NCBI RefSeq assembly: GCF_018128065.1
Contig: NZ_CP072359.1
Location: 1,116,001-1,180,000, forward strand
DNA length: 64,000 nucleotides
Source: Prevotella melaninogenica
Lineage (GTDB): Bacteria > Bacteroidota > Bacteroidia > Bacteroidales > Bacteroidaceae
Reading direction: 5' to 3'
The position numbers were made by a program, and so were the translations under genes. A model generated the notes under the pieces. The model made no database searches. It was not told the DNA's origin and worked only from the letters and a program-made list of their open reading frames with translations. Below, piece by piece: positions 43,241-52,042 of the stretch. Position 1 is the first letter of the stretch. Every line of letters begins with the position of its first letter.

Positions 43241-43888
43241 ATGACAAGAAAAGAAAGATATGATTATGCACTGAGTTATTTTCGCAAGAATGTTGGGCAT
43301 GTTTCGACTGAGCTAAATTTTGGTTCGGCATTCCAACTTCTTTGTGCGACACTCCTTTCTGCTCAGTGTACGGATAAGCGAATCAATGCGATTACGCCAG
43401 AATTGTTCCGTCATTATCCAGATGCAAAGGCGATGGCAGAGGCTACAGCCGATGAGATATTTGAGTATGTGAAGAGTGTTTCTTACCCCAATTCAAAGGC
43501 AAAACATTTAGTTGAGATGTCGAAGATGTTAGTAGAGAAGTTTGGCGGAGAAGTCCCTTCTGACCCTAATGAACTCGTAACATTACCTGGAGTAGGGCGT
43601 AAGACGGCAAATGTTATTCAAGCAGTGTGGTTTGGTAAGCCGACACTTGCTGTTGACACGCACGTTTACCGTGTCAGTCATCGTTTAGGACTGGTTCCTT
43701 CAACAGCCAACACGCCTCGTAAGGTTGAGGATTATCTGATGAAGAATATTCCTAAAGATGAGGTGTCGGATGCGCATCATTGGATATTACTTCACGGTCG
43801 TTATGTTTGCAAGAGTGCGAAGCCTGATTGTGAACATTGTCCTTTTGATGATATATGTCCAAAGTTGTTGGATAATAGTAAGTTGTAG
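43241..43888 (+). CDS. nth: Endonuclease III (DNA glycosylase/AP lyase)
   Basis: A 215-aa base-excision repair enzyme that removes oxidised pyrimidines. The helix-hairpin-helix is LPGVGRKTANVIQAVWFG with the catalytic Lys (GRKTAN), and the catalytic Asp lies in AVDTHVYRVSHRLGL. The C-terminal iron-sulphur cluster pattern is C-x6-C-x2-C-x5-C (CKSAKPDCEHCPFDDIC). All key residues are intact and the length is standard. Confidence 0.96.
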   Translation: MTRKERYDYALSYFRKNVGHVSTELNFGSAFQLLCATLLSAQCTDKRINAITPELFRHYPDAKAMAEATADEIFEYVKSVSYPNSKAKHLVEMSKMLVEKFGGEVPSDPNELVTLPGVGRKTANVIQAVWFGKPTLAVDTHVYRVSHRLGLVPSTANTPRKVEDYLMKNIPKDEVSDAHHWILLHGRYVCKSAKPDCEHCPFDDICPKLLDNSKL

Positions 43889-43896
43889 GATAGTAT

Positions 43897-43988
43897 AGTT
43901 GACGAGTTAACGAGTTTACAAGTTAACAAGTTAATTGATGGTAGGGTTTATAGTTGACGGTTGACGAGTTAACAAGTGAACGAATTGA
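43897..43988. repeat. GAGTTAACAAGTT short tandem repeats
   Basis: About eight loose copies of a 9-10-base unit (GACGAGTTAAC, GAGTTTACAAG, TTAACAAG, GACGGTTGACGAG, TTAACAAGTGAAC) fill the space between nth and the DUF2461 gene. GTTAAC is common to most units. Confidence 0.7.
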
Positions 43989-44024
43989 TAGTGTAAAATT
44001 AAACAAGATAAACCGCAAAAGATT

Positions 44025-44735
44025 ATGGATACAAAGAAGATAATGCACTTCCTGAAAGGTATTGCTGCGAACAATAATAAGCAATGGTTTCAGGAGCATA
44101 AGGCTGAATACGATGAGGTGAAGGATGATTTCGAGAAAGGAGTTGACCAAATAATATCTTGTTTGGCGACCTTTGATGATGAGGTTTCACACTTGACGGC
44201 AAAGGATTGTACTTATCGTTTTTATCGTGACGTTCGTTTTTCACCTGATAAAAGTCCATATAAACGCCACTTGGGTGCATACATTTGTGCACGTGGTAGA
44301 AAGGCTTTGCGTGGTGGTTATTATATACATCTTCAGCCAGGCAACTGCTTGGTTGGTGTGGGATGCTATTGGTTGCCTACGAATATATTGACTTCATGTC
44401 GCAATGAAATCATGGCGAACATTGATGAATGGCGTAAAGATGTAGAGAATGAGGACTTTCTTAATTTGTTCGGACGACCTAATGAAGGTGAATGGACCGA
44501 CGATAAAGTCAGTAAGAGAGGCTTTGGACTTGCAGCTTTAAAGACTGTTCCAAAGGGATTTCCAAAAGATTATGAGTATCTTCGGTATCTTCGAATGAAG
44601 GATTATTGCTGTTGGGTGTCTGTGCCTGATGACTTCTTCGAGGGCGATGGCTGGGTTGAGCAGTTAGAACATATCTGTAAGACAGGTAAGCCTATGATGG
44701 ACTTTATTAATAATGTGGTAGATGATTATGAATAA
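44025..44735 (+). CDS. DUF2461 (TIGR02453) family protein
   Basis: A 236-aa protein of the DUF2461 family: FLKGIAANNNKQWFQEHKAEYDEVKDDFEKGVDQII, then YRFYRDVRFSPDKSPYKRHLGAYICARGRKALRGGYYIHLQPGNCLVGVGCYWLPT. These conserved stretches identify the family with confidence. No biochemical function is established. It ends in a strong terminator shared with the convergent valS region. Confidence 0.9.
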   Translation: MDTKKIMHFLKGIAANNNKQWFQEHKAEYDEVKDDFEKGVDQIISCLATFDDEVSHLTAKDCTYRFYRDVRFSPDKSPYKRHLGAYICARGRKALRGGYYIHLQPGNCLVGVGCYWLPTNILTSCRNEIMANIDEWRKDVENEDFLNLFGRPNEGEWTDDKVSKRGFGLAALKTVPKGFPKDYEYLRYLRMKDYCCWVSVPDDFFEGDGWVEQLEHICKTGKPMMDFINNVVDDYE

Positions 44736-44740
44736 AAACA

Positions 44741-44777
44741 AATAAAGAGGAACGCAAAGGCATTCCTCTTTATTTTT
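44741..44777. terminator. Terminator of the DUF2461 gene
   Basis: AATAAAGAGGAA (44741-44752) pairs with TTCCTCTTTATT (44763-44774), followed by TTT. The A-run ahead of it makes it usable from the other side too. Confidence 0.85.
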
Positions 44778-44788
44778 ATATGTACTAA

Positions 44789-44820
44789 AACGCTTTGGCT
44801 AATGAACCCATTAGCCAAAG
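44789..44820 (-). terminator. valS terminator
   Basis: On the minus strand CTTTGGCTAATG (from 44820) pairs with CATTAGCCAAAG (to 44793), 12 perfect pairs around a four-base loop, followed by CGTTTTAG. Confidence 0.8.
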
Positions 44821-44830
44821 AGATAATAGA

Positions 44831-47524
44831 TTATTTCTTTCTCAGTTCTTCAAGACTTGCTTTCAAAGCAGCAATCTTCTCCTCTGAGTCGCTCTGCTTT
44901 TTGCGCTCACGCTCGATAACTGCAGCAGGAGCATTTGCCACGAAGTTCTCATTTGAAAGTTTCTTCTTGATACCTGCAAGGAAGCCTTCAAGGTGCTTGA
45001 GTTCCTTCTCCTGCTTCTCAATCTCAGCTGCAACGTCAATCAAGTCGCCCACTGGAACAGCGAAACTGTCGGTACCTACCATGAAGCCAGATGCATCGCC
45101 ACTCTTCTCTGTTACTACTTCAATAGTCTTTAAGTTAGCCATCTTAGCGATTACACTGTTATAAGCCTCGTAGTTGTTCTGACCGATTACGTTCAAGTCG
45201 AGTTCAACCTTTGGTGCAATATTCTTCTGGTTACGTACGGTTCTTACACCGCTGACAATCGCTTTGACCTGCTCAATTGCCTCAATAAGTTTCAAGTCGT
45301 CCTTACTTGGTGCATCGAGTTTCAACTCATCACGCATAATGCTCTCGCTATCCTTGCGATCGTAGATGTGCTGCCACAACTCTTCAGTGATGAAAGGCAT
45401 GAATGGGTGAAGCATCTTAAGCAGTGAGTTGAAGAATTTGAGTGTTGCTTCGTATGTCTGCTTGTCGATTGGCTTGCCATATTCTGGCTTAATCATTTCC
45501 AAGTACCAGCTTGAGAACTCGTCCCAGAAGAGCCGGTAAACAGTCATCAAAGCCTCTGAAATACGATAGCTCTTAAACTGCTCATTCATTTCTGCATTTA
45601 CTTCTTTCAACTTAGCTTCGAACCACTCAACAGCAATCTTGTTTGCCAATGGCTGCTCAGTATCAGCTGTCTCCCAACCTTGAACGAGGCGGAAGGCATT
45701 CCAAATCTTATTATTGAAGTTACGTCCCTGTTCGCAAAGTGTCTCGTCGAAAAGGATATCATTACCTGCAGGTGCAGAGAGCATCATACCCATACGAACA
45801 CCATCAGCACCATACTTCTCGATGAGCATGATCGGGTCTGGTGAGTTACCAAGACTCTTACTCATCTTACGTCCGAGCTTATCACGTACAATACCTGTGA
45901 AGTAGACATGCTTGAATGGGAACTTGCCACGATACTCATAGCCTGCCATAATCATACGTGCTACCCAGAAGAAGATAATGTCTGGACCAGTAACAAGGTC
46001 GCTGGTAGGGTAGTAGTAGTTGATTTCTTCGTTGTCAGGGTTATTGATACCATCGAAGACAGAGATAGGCCACAACCAACTTGAGAACCAAGTATCCATG
46101 CAATCGCTCTCTTGTTCAAGGTCGGCAGCTGTTACTGAAGGATTAATCTCCTGTGCCAACTTCAATGCTTCTTCAGTAGTTTCTGCCACAACGGTGGCAT
46201 TCTTACCTTCTGCATCTTTGAAGTAGTAAGCAGGAATACGATGACCCCACCACAACTGACGGCTGATACACCAGTCCTTGATGTTCTCTAACCAGTGGCG
46301 ATATGTGTTCTTATACTTCTTTGGATAGAACTCTATATCGTCGTCCATGACTGGAGCGAGGGCGATATCAGCAAAGTGCTGCATCTTTAAGAACCATTGT
46401 GTAGAGAGTTTTGGCTCGATTGGTACGTGTGTACGCTCTGAGTATCCGACTTTATTATCATAGTCCTCAACCTTCTCCATCAAGCCTGCAGCCTCCAAAT
46501 CCTTTGATATCTGCTTACGTACATCCATACGGTCCTGACCAACATACAAGCCAGCAGCTTCAGAGATAGTACCATTATCGTTGAAGATATCAATAGTTTC
46601 CAAACCGTGTTTCAAGCCAAGTGCATGGTCGTTAACGTCGTGAGCAGGTGTAACCTTCAAACAACCAGTACCGAACTGGATATCAACATAGGTGTCTTCA
46701 ATAACTGGAATCACACGATTTACCAATGGAACAACTACACGAAGACCCTTTAACCATGTGTTCTTAACATCCTCTGGATTGATACACATAGCCGAGTCAC
46801 CCATGATAGTCTCTGGACGAGTAGTTGCTACTACTGCATAGTAACCCTTCTCATCCTTGTGCATTACGTTGCCTTCATCCTTGCGTTCAACCTTTGCTTG
46901 GTCTTCTTCAGCAACATAATATTTAAGGTGATAGAGCTTAGAATGTTCATCCTTGTAGATTACCTCTTCATCAGAAAGAGCGGTCTGAGCCTGTGGGTCC
47001 CAGTTGACCATGCGTACACCACGATAGATATAGCCCTTCTTATAAAGGTCGCAGAATACTTTAATAACGCTTTTACTACGAATGTCATCCATTGTGAAAG
47101 CAGTACGATCCCAATCGCAGGAACAACCAAGTCGGCGCAGCTGCTTCAGGATAATGCCACCATGCTCGTGCGTCCAGTCCCATGCATGCTCAAGGAACTG
47201 TTCACGAGTGAGGTCAGTCTTCTTTACACCTTGTTCAGCGAGGCGACCTACAACCTTTGCTTCTGTGGCAATACTTGCGTGGTCAGTACCTGGAACCCAG
47301 CAAGCATTCTTACCCTCCATACGGGCACGTCTTACCAGAATATCCTGAATTGTATTGTTCAGCATGTGGCCCATGTGAAGCACACCTGTTACGTTTGGTG
47401 GTGGAATAACCACGGTGTAAGGCTCACGGTCATCAGGCTTAGAACTGAAAAGCTTGTTGTCCAGCCAATACTGGTACCATTTTGATTCCACTACTTGTGG
47501 ATCATACTTGCTTGCTAATTCCAT
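44831..47524 (-). CDS. valS: Valyl-tRNA synthetase
   Basis: I start at the ATG at 47524 (897 aa, [20 protein letters not shown]), the conserved ValRS opening. The HIGH motif is [15 protein letters not shown] and the KMSKS motif is [12 protein letters not shown]. The CP1 editing domain ([19 protein letters not shown]) and [14 protein letters not shown] are present. The C-terminal 65 residues form the usual tRNA-binding coiled-coil arm ([43 protein letters not shown]). A minus-strand TACTTTTGC at 47569-47577 is the likely -7 box. Confidence 0.97.
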   Translation of the reverse strand: MELASKYDPQVVESKWYQYWLDNKLFSSKPDDREPYTVVIPPPNVTGVLHMGHMLNNTIQDILVRRARMEGKNACWVPGTDHASIATEAKVVGRLAEQGVKKTDLTREQFLEHAWDWTHEHGGIILKQLRRLGCSCDWDRTAFTMDDIRSKSVIKVFCDLYKKGYIYRGVRMVNWDPQAQTALSDEEVIYKDEHSKLYHLKYYVAEEDQAKVERKDEGNVMHKDEKGYYAVVATTRPETIMGDSAMCINPEDVKNTWLKGLRVVVPLVNRVIPVIEDTYVDIQFGTGCLKVTPAHDVNDHALGLKHGLETIDIFNDNGTISEAAGLYVGQDRMDVRKQISKDLEAAGLMEKVEDYDNKVGYSERTHVPIEPKLSTQWFLKMQHFADIALAPVMDDDIEFYPKKYKNTYRHWLENIKDWCISRQLWWGHRIPAYYFKDAEGKNATVVAETTEEALKLAQEINPSVTAADLEQESDCMDTWFSSWLWPISVFDGINNPDNEEINYYYPTSDLVTGPDIIFFWVARMIMAGYEYRGKFPFKHVYFTGIVRDKLGRKMSKSLGNSPDPIMLIEKYGADGVRMGMMLSAPAGNDILFDETLCEQGRNFNNKIWNAFRLVQGWETADTEQPLANKIAVEWFEAKLKEVNAEMNEQFKSYRISEALMTVYRLFWDEFSSWYLEMIKPEYGKPIDKQTYEATLKFFNSLLKMLHPFMPFITEELWQHIYDRKDSESIMRDELKLDAPSKDDLKLIEAIEQVKAIVSGVRTVRNQKNIAPKVELDLNVIGQNNYEAYNSVIAKMANLKTIEVVTEKSGDASGFMVGTDSFAVPVGDLIDVAAEIEKQEKELKHLEGFLAGIKKKLSNENFVANAPAAVIERERKKQSDSEEKIAALKASLEELRKK

Positions 47525-47568
47525 TGTCTCGTATATTATTATTTCTTTATTATCTTTAAAATTACGAT

Positions 47569-47577
47569 GCAAAAGTA
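47569..47577 (-). promoter_or_regulatory. -7 box of valS
   Basis: The minus strand reads TACTTTTGC, 45 bases before the ATG at 47524. Confidence 0.6.
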
Positions 47578-47599
47578 CAAAAAATCCGCCTAAAAAGCG

Positions 47600-47608
47600 T
47601 ATCTTTGC
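47600..47608 (+). promoter_or_regulatory. -7 box upstream of mazG
   Basis: TATCTTTGC, divergent from the valS box 22 bases away, with a leader of about 55 nt. Confidence 0.55.
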
Positions 47609-47669
47609 ATCAATAATAGTACACTGATGAGTACTTTAACGTTTATGTTTAACTTTAAACATCAAGACT

Positions 47670-48563
47670 TTGCATACTAAAGAAGAGAAACTGAAAGCTT
47701 TTTCCCGACTTTTAGACATTCAAGAGCGACTCCGTAAGGAATGTCCGTGGGATAGAAAACAGACCAATGAAAGCCTCCGTCCCAATACGATTGAAGAAAC
47801 GTTTGAATTGGTTGATGCGCTCTTAAAGAATGATTCAAAAGATATCTGTAAGGAGCTTGGCGACGTCATGGAGCACGTTATCTTCTATTCATTGCTCGGT
47901 GAAGAAAAAGATGATTTCGATGTTGCTGATGTCTGCAATGCTCAATCCGACAAACTTATGTTCAGGCATGATTTCATTGATTGGACGGGTTGGAGCGTGA
48001 CACGCTCTGATATGATTGTTAATGCAGCTGGACAAGTTGTTTACAAAGATGAAGAACAGCAGATAACTAATAATGTAGAATCGTCCACTCCTAATACAGC
48101 TTCTCAGGTAGAATCAACATGGGAACAGCGCAAACAATGTGAACGTGATGGTAACACTTCGGTGCTTTCTGGTGTTCCAGATTCCTTGCCCAGTCTTATC
48201 AAGGCCTATCGTATTCAAGACAAAGCACGCAATGTTGGCTTTGATTGGGAAGAGAAAGAGCAGGTGTGGGATAAGGTGTATGAAGAATTAGGTGAACTAA
48301 AAAACGAGTTGGAAAAGGAAGATAAGCAACGTTCAACAGAAGAGTTTGGCGACTTTTTATTCTCTCTTATTAATGCAGCTCGTCTCTATCATCTTAATCC
48401 TGATAATGCTCTTGAGTATACAAATCAGAAGTTTATTAAAAGATTTAATTATATTGAGGAAGCTGCTAAAGCAAAAGGAGTTACGATAAAGGACTTGAGT
48501 CTTGCTGAGATGGAAGAGCTTTGGAATCAAGCTAAGGCAGAAAACGATTGCAATTATCATTGA
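47670..48563 (+). CDS. mazG: Nucleoside triphosphate pyrophosphohydrolase MazG, with an internal insertion
   Basis: A 297-aa protein from a TTG start (MHTKEEKLKAFSRLLDI); no in-frame ATG precedes it within the leader. Two MazG domains are seen. The first has CPWDRKQTNESLRPNTIEETFELVDALLKNDSKDICKELGDVMEHVIFYSLLG. The second has IQDKARNVGFDWEEKEQVWDKVYEELGELKNEL ... STEEFGDFLFSLINAARL, with the metal-binding EExxE/ExxD pattern. Between them, after MFRHDF, an insertion of about 45 residues (to about 150) replaces the usual short linker. It cleaves NTPs to NMP and PPi. Confidence 0.88.
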   Translation: MHTKEEKLKAFSRLLDIQERLRKECPWDRKQTNESLRPNTIEETFELVDALLKNDSKDICKELGDVMEHVIFYSLLGEEKDDFDVADVCNAQSDKLMFRHDFIDWTGWSVTRSDMIVNAAGQVVYKDEEQQITNNVESSTPNTASQVESTWEQRKQCERDGNTSVLSGVPDSLPSLIKAYRIQDKARNVGFDWEEKEQVWDKVYEELGELKNELEKEDKQRSTEEFGDFLFSLINAARLYHLNPDNALEYTNQKFIKRFNYIEEAAKAKGVTIKDLSLAEMEELWNQAKAENDCNYH

Positions 48564-48580
48564 AATTAAGGGATAAAAAT

Positions 48581-49138
48581 ATGAAAAAAAGCTTTTATTT
48601 TATTTTGTCTTTGTTTATTCTTGCAATAGCAATTTCTTGCAAGGATAGCAAACCGAAGTCAGTTATGTCTGAAACAGAAGAAGTTGAGGACTCTGTTGCG
48701 ACAAACGATAGTACGGTCTATGGTACTATGGTTGATGGCAGTATGAACTCTATCATCCTGCTTGCAGACAATGGTGATACACTCGAATATCTTGTAAATC
48801 CAAACGATACACTTGAGGTTGTCAAAGGTGGAAAGTTAAATGGCGACCGCTTTGCCATCATCGGTTATAAAGAATATGGTGAAAACTTTATGCGTTCTGC
48901 GATTAACCTTACCTCATTGTTGGGCAACTGGACAAGTCTTGACCGTAACTTTGAAATCAAAGAAGGTGGAATCGTAACTTCAAGTTTGCAGTCAGAGAAG
49001 AATCCTTGGACAGAATGGAAGATATGGAATGGCAAATTGATTCTGTCAAAGGATACATTTGATGTAGAAAGTCTTGGAGCCGACACGTTGTCTTTGGAGA
49101 ACAAGGCTGGTATTTTCGTATTTGCAAGAGGAAAGTAA
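48581..49138 (+). CDS. Lipocalin-like lipoprotein
   Basis: A 185-aa lipoprotein from the ATG at 48581. The signal peptide ends AIAISC with Cys20 as the lipidation site. An acidic linker follows. The body has GTMVDGSMNSIILLADNGDTLEYLV and then LLGNWTSLDRNFEIKEGGIVTSSLQSEKNPWTEWKIWNGKLILSKDT, a lipocalin-like pattern common in Bacteroidales. The start lies 17 bases after the mazG stop, so it is likely co-transcribed with mazG. Function unknown. Confidence 0.82.
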   Translation: MKKSFYFILSLFILAIAISCKDSKPKSVMSETEEVEDSVATNDSTVYGTMVDGSMNSIILLADNGDTLEYLVNPNDTLEVVKGGKLNGDRFAIIGYKEYGENFMRSAINLTSLLGNWTSLDRNFEIKEGGIVTSSLQSEKNPWTEWKIWNGKLILSKDTFDVESLGADTLSLENKAGIFVFARGK

Positions 49139-49246
49139 TTTCTTGCTATACCCTCGTTCAAAGAGTAAGTAACGACTATTATAAGAAATCGAATCTTTTC
49201 ATTCCACTCTTCAAAAGACGTGATGAAAAAGGATTGGTAGGTAAGT

Positions 49247-50161
49247 ATGGAACCATTCAAAGTACATATTCTTGGTTGCGGTAGTGCGTTACCAACTTTA
49301 CAGCATAATGCTTCTTCCCAAGTTGTAGAGCTTAGGGAGAAGCTTTTTATGATTGATTGTGGAGAGGGAACTCAGATACAACTCCGTAGATTACGTATAC
49401 ATTTCTCGAAAATTATTGCTGTTTTTATCAGCCACCTGCATGGTGATCATTGTTTCGGTTTGCCTGGTATGATTTCAACTTTCGGGATGACGGGACGCAC
49501 TGCACCTTTACATATCTATGCCCCTGCTGCTTTTGAGCCAATTCTCGATCAAATACTAAACTTCTTTTGTCAAGGTTTGGAGTTTAAAGTTGTCTTTCAT
49601 GCTGTTGATACGAAGCGGAATAAGGTGATTTATGAGGATAGAAGTCTTACGGTTGAAACAATCCCTTTGCAGCATCGTATTGAATGTTGCGGTTTTCTGT
49701 TTCGTGAGAAGCCGACCTTACCACATATCCGTCGTGACATGATAGACTTTTATCATATTCCTATTAGTCAAATCAATAATATTAAGGTGGGAGCTGATTG
49801 GGTGACACCAGAGGGTGATGTGATTCCTAATAGTCGACTGACAACGCCTGCAGCACCAGCTCGCAGCTATGCTTATTGCTCTGATACACGGTACATTAAA
49901 ACTTTACATAAGCTTGTAAAAGACGTTACTACGCTTTATCACGAAAGTACATACGCTGCACAAGATGCTGATCGTGCTCGTCTTTATTGGCATAGCACAT
50001 CGCAGCAAGCTGCACAGGTAGCCCGTGATGCATCTGTGGGAAAACTTCTTTTAGGTCATTATTCTGCACGTTATGGCAATGAACAACAGTTGTTAGATGA
50101 GGCAAAAGAAATTTTTCCTAATAGCTTTCTGACACAAGAGGGTACAAGCTTTGATATATAA
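49247..50161 (+). CDS. rnz: Ribonuclease Z
   Basis: A 304-aa metallo-beta-lactamase-fold endonuclease that cuts the 3' trailer of pre-tRNA. The zinc motif is HLHGDH at residues 63-68. The flanking LGCGSALPTLQHNASSQVVEL and FMIDCGEGTQIQLRR are typical of RNase Z. A distal motif ARSYAYCSDTRY supplies the bridging Asp, and LLGHYSARY a late His. Length matches the bacterial short form. Confidence 0.95.
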   Translation: MEPFKVHILGCGSALPTLQHNASSQVVELREKLFMIDCGEGTQIQLRRLRIHFSKIIAVFISHLHGDHCFGLPGMISTFGMTGRTAPLHIYAPAAFEPILDQILNFFCQGLEFKVVFHAVDTKRNKVIYEDRSLTVETIPLQHRIECCGFLFREKPTLPHIRRDMIDFYHIPISQINNIKVGADWVTPEGDVIPNSRLTTPAAPARSYAYCSDTRYIKTLHKLVKDVTTLYHESTYAAQDADRARLYWHSTSQQAAQVARDASVGKLLLGHYSARYGNEQQLLDEAKEIFPNSFLTQEGTSFDI

Positions 50162-50456
50162 GTAGGTTTGTATGAATTGTTTTTGATGCAATTCAACGAT
50201 TTTAATGTTATATTAATAAGAAAAGTAGCATATACCTATACTTATGTATAATATAGGCTTTTAAGGTTGCGAATAATCAGCTTCTGGACTTGTATTAGAG
50301 TGCTGAAATTCTATTGTAAATGATAACAACCGAATTATTTTCACGAAAATAATTATTTTTCTTCATGAAAATAAATATTTTTGTTCACGTAAATAAATAT
50401 TTCTTGTCGTGAAAATAATTCGATAATGGTTGTCCCTTTTACTGATACAACGGTGG
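50162..50456. other. Spacer between rnz and a small membrane gene
   Basis: Filled mostly by the second TTTTCATGAAAATAA repeat array. No supported gene. Confidence 0.6.
50330..50422. repeat. TTTTCATGAAAATAA tandem repeat, locus B
   Basis: GAATTATTTTCACGAAAATAA, TTTTTCTTCATGAAAATAAATA, TTTTTGTTCACGTAAATAAATA and TTTCTTGTCGTGAAAATAATTCG. Unit order and spacing match the array at 11084-11174, and the outer units are inverted to each other (GAATTATTTTC and GAAAATAATTC), so the whole array is itself a long inverted repeat. Confidence 0.75.
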
Positions 50457-50660
50457 TTAATCCTTCTTTTCTTCCTCATTTGAAGATTGAAAAGAGGTTA
50501 AACGTTCTCCCCTTACAAATATTACAACACCACTTAAGACCAGTACCAATCCACCGAAAAGGAGTTCGTTGCCATTGTAGTGGAGGATGACATGAAGTGC
50601 GAATAAGAGCAGACCTAAAATAATGTCTGCAATCCCTAAGTATTTGATATATCTTTTCAT
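50457..50660 (-). CDS. Small two-helix membrane protein
   Basis: A 67-aa protein with two hydrophobic helices (about 7-26, YLGIADIILGLLLFALHVIL, and 32-51, ELLFGGLVLVLSGVVIFVRG) and a short charged C-terminal tail. It resembles small conserved Bacteroidales membrane proteins of unknown function. A minus-strand TACTTTTGC at 50690-50698 supports expression. Confidence 0.65.
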   Translation of the reverse strand: MKRYIKYLGIADIILGLLLFALHVILHYNGNELLFGGLVLVLSGVVIFVRGERLTSFQSSNEEEKKD

Positions 50661-50689
50661 ACAAAAGTGTAAATATGCCGTTTATAGGC

Positions 50690-50698
50690 GCAAAAGTA
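50690..50698 (-). promoter_or_regulatory. -7 box of the small two-helix membrane protein gene
   Basis: The minus strand reads TACTTTTGC, 30 bases before the ATG at 50660. Confidence 0.55.
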
Positions 50699-50707
50699 CT
50701 AAAAATA

Positions 50708-50740
50708 TTTGGTCAGTTGCATAAAAATCAGTATTTTTGC
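50708..50740 (+). promoter_or_regulatory. Promoter of the rpsF-rpsR-rplI operon
   Basis: TTTG at 50708-50711, 20 bases, then TATTTTTGC at 50732-50740. Consensus match; leader of about 50 nt. Confidence 0.75.
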
Positions 50741-50796
50741 ACCGCATTTTGCGAAAGCAGATGTAATTTAATTCACATTTTATATATTTAAGTAGT

Positions 50797-51141
50797 ATGA
50801 ATCAATACGAAACCGTTTTCATTTTGACTCCCGTTTTGTCTGACGAACAGATGAAGGAAACGGTCGCTAAATTCAAGAAACTGCTCACCGACAATGGCGC
50901 TGAGATCTTGAACGAGGAGGCTTGGGGTCTGAAGAAGTTGGCTTACAACATCCAGAAGAAGTCATCAGGCTTCTATGCAATGTTAGAGTTCAACGCAGAA
51001 CCATCAGTTATCAACACTCTCGAAACCGGCTTCCGTCGTGACGAGAAGGTTATTCGTTACATTACCGTTAAGCAGGACAAGTATTCTGCAGCTTATGCTG
51101 AGAAGCGTCGTGCTAAATGGGCAGCTAAAAAGGAGGCTTAA
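50797..51141 (+). CDS. rpsF: 30S ribosomal protein S6
   Basis: A 114-aa protein. It begins [26 protein letters not shown], contains [24 protein letters not shown] and [14 protein letters not shown], the standard S6 landmarks, and has a basic tail ([13 protein letters not shown]). S6 pairs with S18 on the 30S platform, and rpsR follows only two bases after the stop. S6:S18 often binds its own leader in other bacteria; I did not identify that structure here. Confidence 0.97.
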   Translation: MNQYETVFILTPVLSDEQMKETVAKFKKLLTDNGAEILNEEAWGLKKLAYNIQKKSSGFYAMLEFNAEPSVINTLETGFRRDEKVIRYITVKQDKYSAAYAEKRRAKWAAKKEA

Positions 51142-51143
51142 TC

Positions 51144-51413
51144 ATGGCAGAGCAGAAATCAGAAATCCGTTATTTGACCGCTCCTTCTATCGACACAAAG
51201 AAGAAGAAGTATTGCCGTTTCAAGAAGAGTGGTATTAAGTACATTGACTATAAGGATGGTGAGTTTTTGAAGAAGTTCCTTAACGAGCAGGGTAAGATTC
51301 TCCCTCGTCGTATCACAGGTACTTCTCTGAAGTATCAGCGTCGTGTGGCACAGGCTGTTAAGCGTGCTCGTCAGATTGCGCTCCTTCCTTATGTAACCGA
51401 TTTGATGAAGTAA
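51144..51413 (+). CDS. rpsR: 30S ribosomal protein S18
   Basis: An 89-aa basic protein with [54 protein letters not shown], the canonical S18 core. The N-terminus keeps a [11 protein letters not shown] stretch with a single Cys. It lies in the middle of the S6-S18-L9 operon, and AAAAAGGAGG in front of rplI is one of the few strong Shine-Dalgarno sequences in the window. Confidence 0.97.
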   Translation: MAEQKSEIRYLTAPSIDTKKKKYCRFKKSGIKYIDYKDGEFLKKFLNEQGKILPRRITGTSLKYQRRVAQAVKRARQIALLPYVTDLMK

Positions 51414-51428
51414 AAAGGAGGTCAATAG

Positions 51429-51956
51429 ATGGAAATTATACTGAAAGAAGATATTATCGGTCTTGGATACAAGAACGATATCGTTAATGTAAAGAGCGGC
51501 TATGGTCGTAACTATCTCATTCCAACAGGTAAGGGTGTTATCGCATCTTCATCTGCTAAGAAGCAGTTGGCTGAGAACTTGAAGCAGCAGGCTTCTAAGC
51601 TTGCTGCTCTCAAGGCTGAGGCAGAGAAGAAAGCAGCTCAGTTGGAAGGTGTGGAGCTTGTTATCGAAACTAAGGTTTCTGCAACTGGCGTAACTTACGG
51701 TTCAGTTAATGCAGCTACTGTTGTTGAGGAGCTTGCTAAGCGTGGTATTGAAATTGATCGTAAGATCGTTACAATGCGCGATATGAAGAAGGTAGGCACA
51801 TCTGAGGCTACTGTACACTTCCACAAGGAGGTTGAGGTTAAGGTTCCTGTAACTGTTGTTGCAGAGAATCAGCCAGCACCTGCTGTTGAGGAAGCTCCAG
51901 TAGAGCAGCCTGTAGAGGCATCTGTTGCTGAGGAGGAGACTCCAGCAGCTGAGTAA
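51429..51956 (+). CDS. rplI: 50S ribosomal protein L9 with extended acidic tail
   Basis: A 175-aa protein. The N-domain is MEIILKEDIIGLGYKNDIVNVKSGYGRNYLIPTGKGV, then the long connecting helix (KKQLAENLKQQASKLAALKAEAEKKAAQLEGV) and the C-domain (YGSVNAATVVEELAKRGIEIDRKIV). It is about 25 residues longer than E. coli L9 because of a Pro/Glu/Ala/Val-rich acidic tail. AAAGGAGGTC stands upstream of the ATG as a clear ribosome-binding site. Confidence 0.96.
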   Translation: MEIILKEDIIGLGYKNDIVNVKSGYGRNYLIPTGKGVIASSSAKKQLAENLKQQASKLAALKAEAEKKAAQLEGVELVIETKVSATGVTYGSVNAATVVEELAKRGIEIDRKIVTMRDMKKVGTSEATVHFHKEVEVKVPVTVVAENQPAPAVEEAPVEQPVEASVAEEETPAAE

Positions 51957-52001
51957 TTCCTTATAGACATTTTGCACTGTAAAGCAGTAATGTTAGATAA
52001 T

Positions 52002-52036
52002 AATCCCTTTCACTTTCGGGTGGAGGGGATTTTTTA
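52002..52036 (+). terminator. Terminator of the ribosomal protein operon
   Basis: AATCCCTTTCAC (52002-52013) pairs with GTGGAGGGGATT (52020-52031), allowing one mismatch, and is followed by a T-run to 52035. The next ATG is at 52043, seven bases beyond. Confidence 0.8.
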
Positions 52037-52042
52037 GTCATT

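Noticed and set aside
46859..47485. Long plus-strand frame of about 208 codons inside valS
   Set aside because: It is antisense to a well-conserved part of valS and shows no recognisable protein features.
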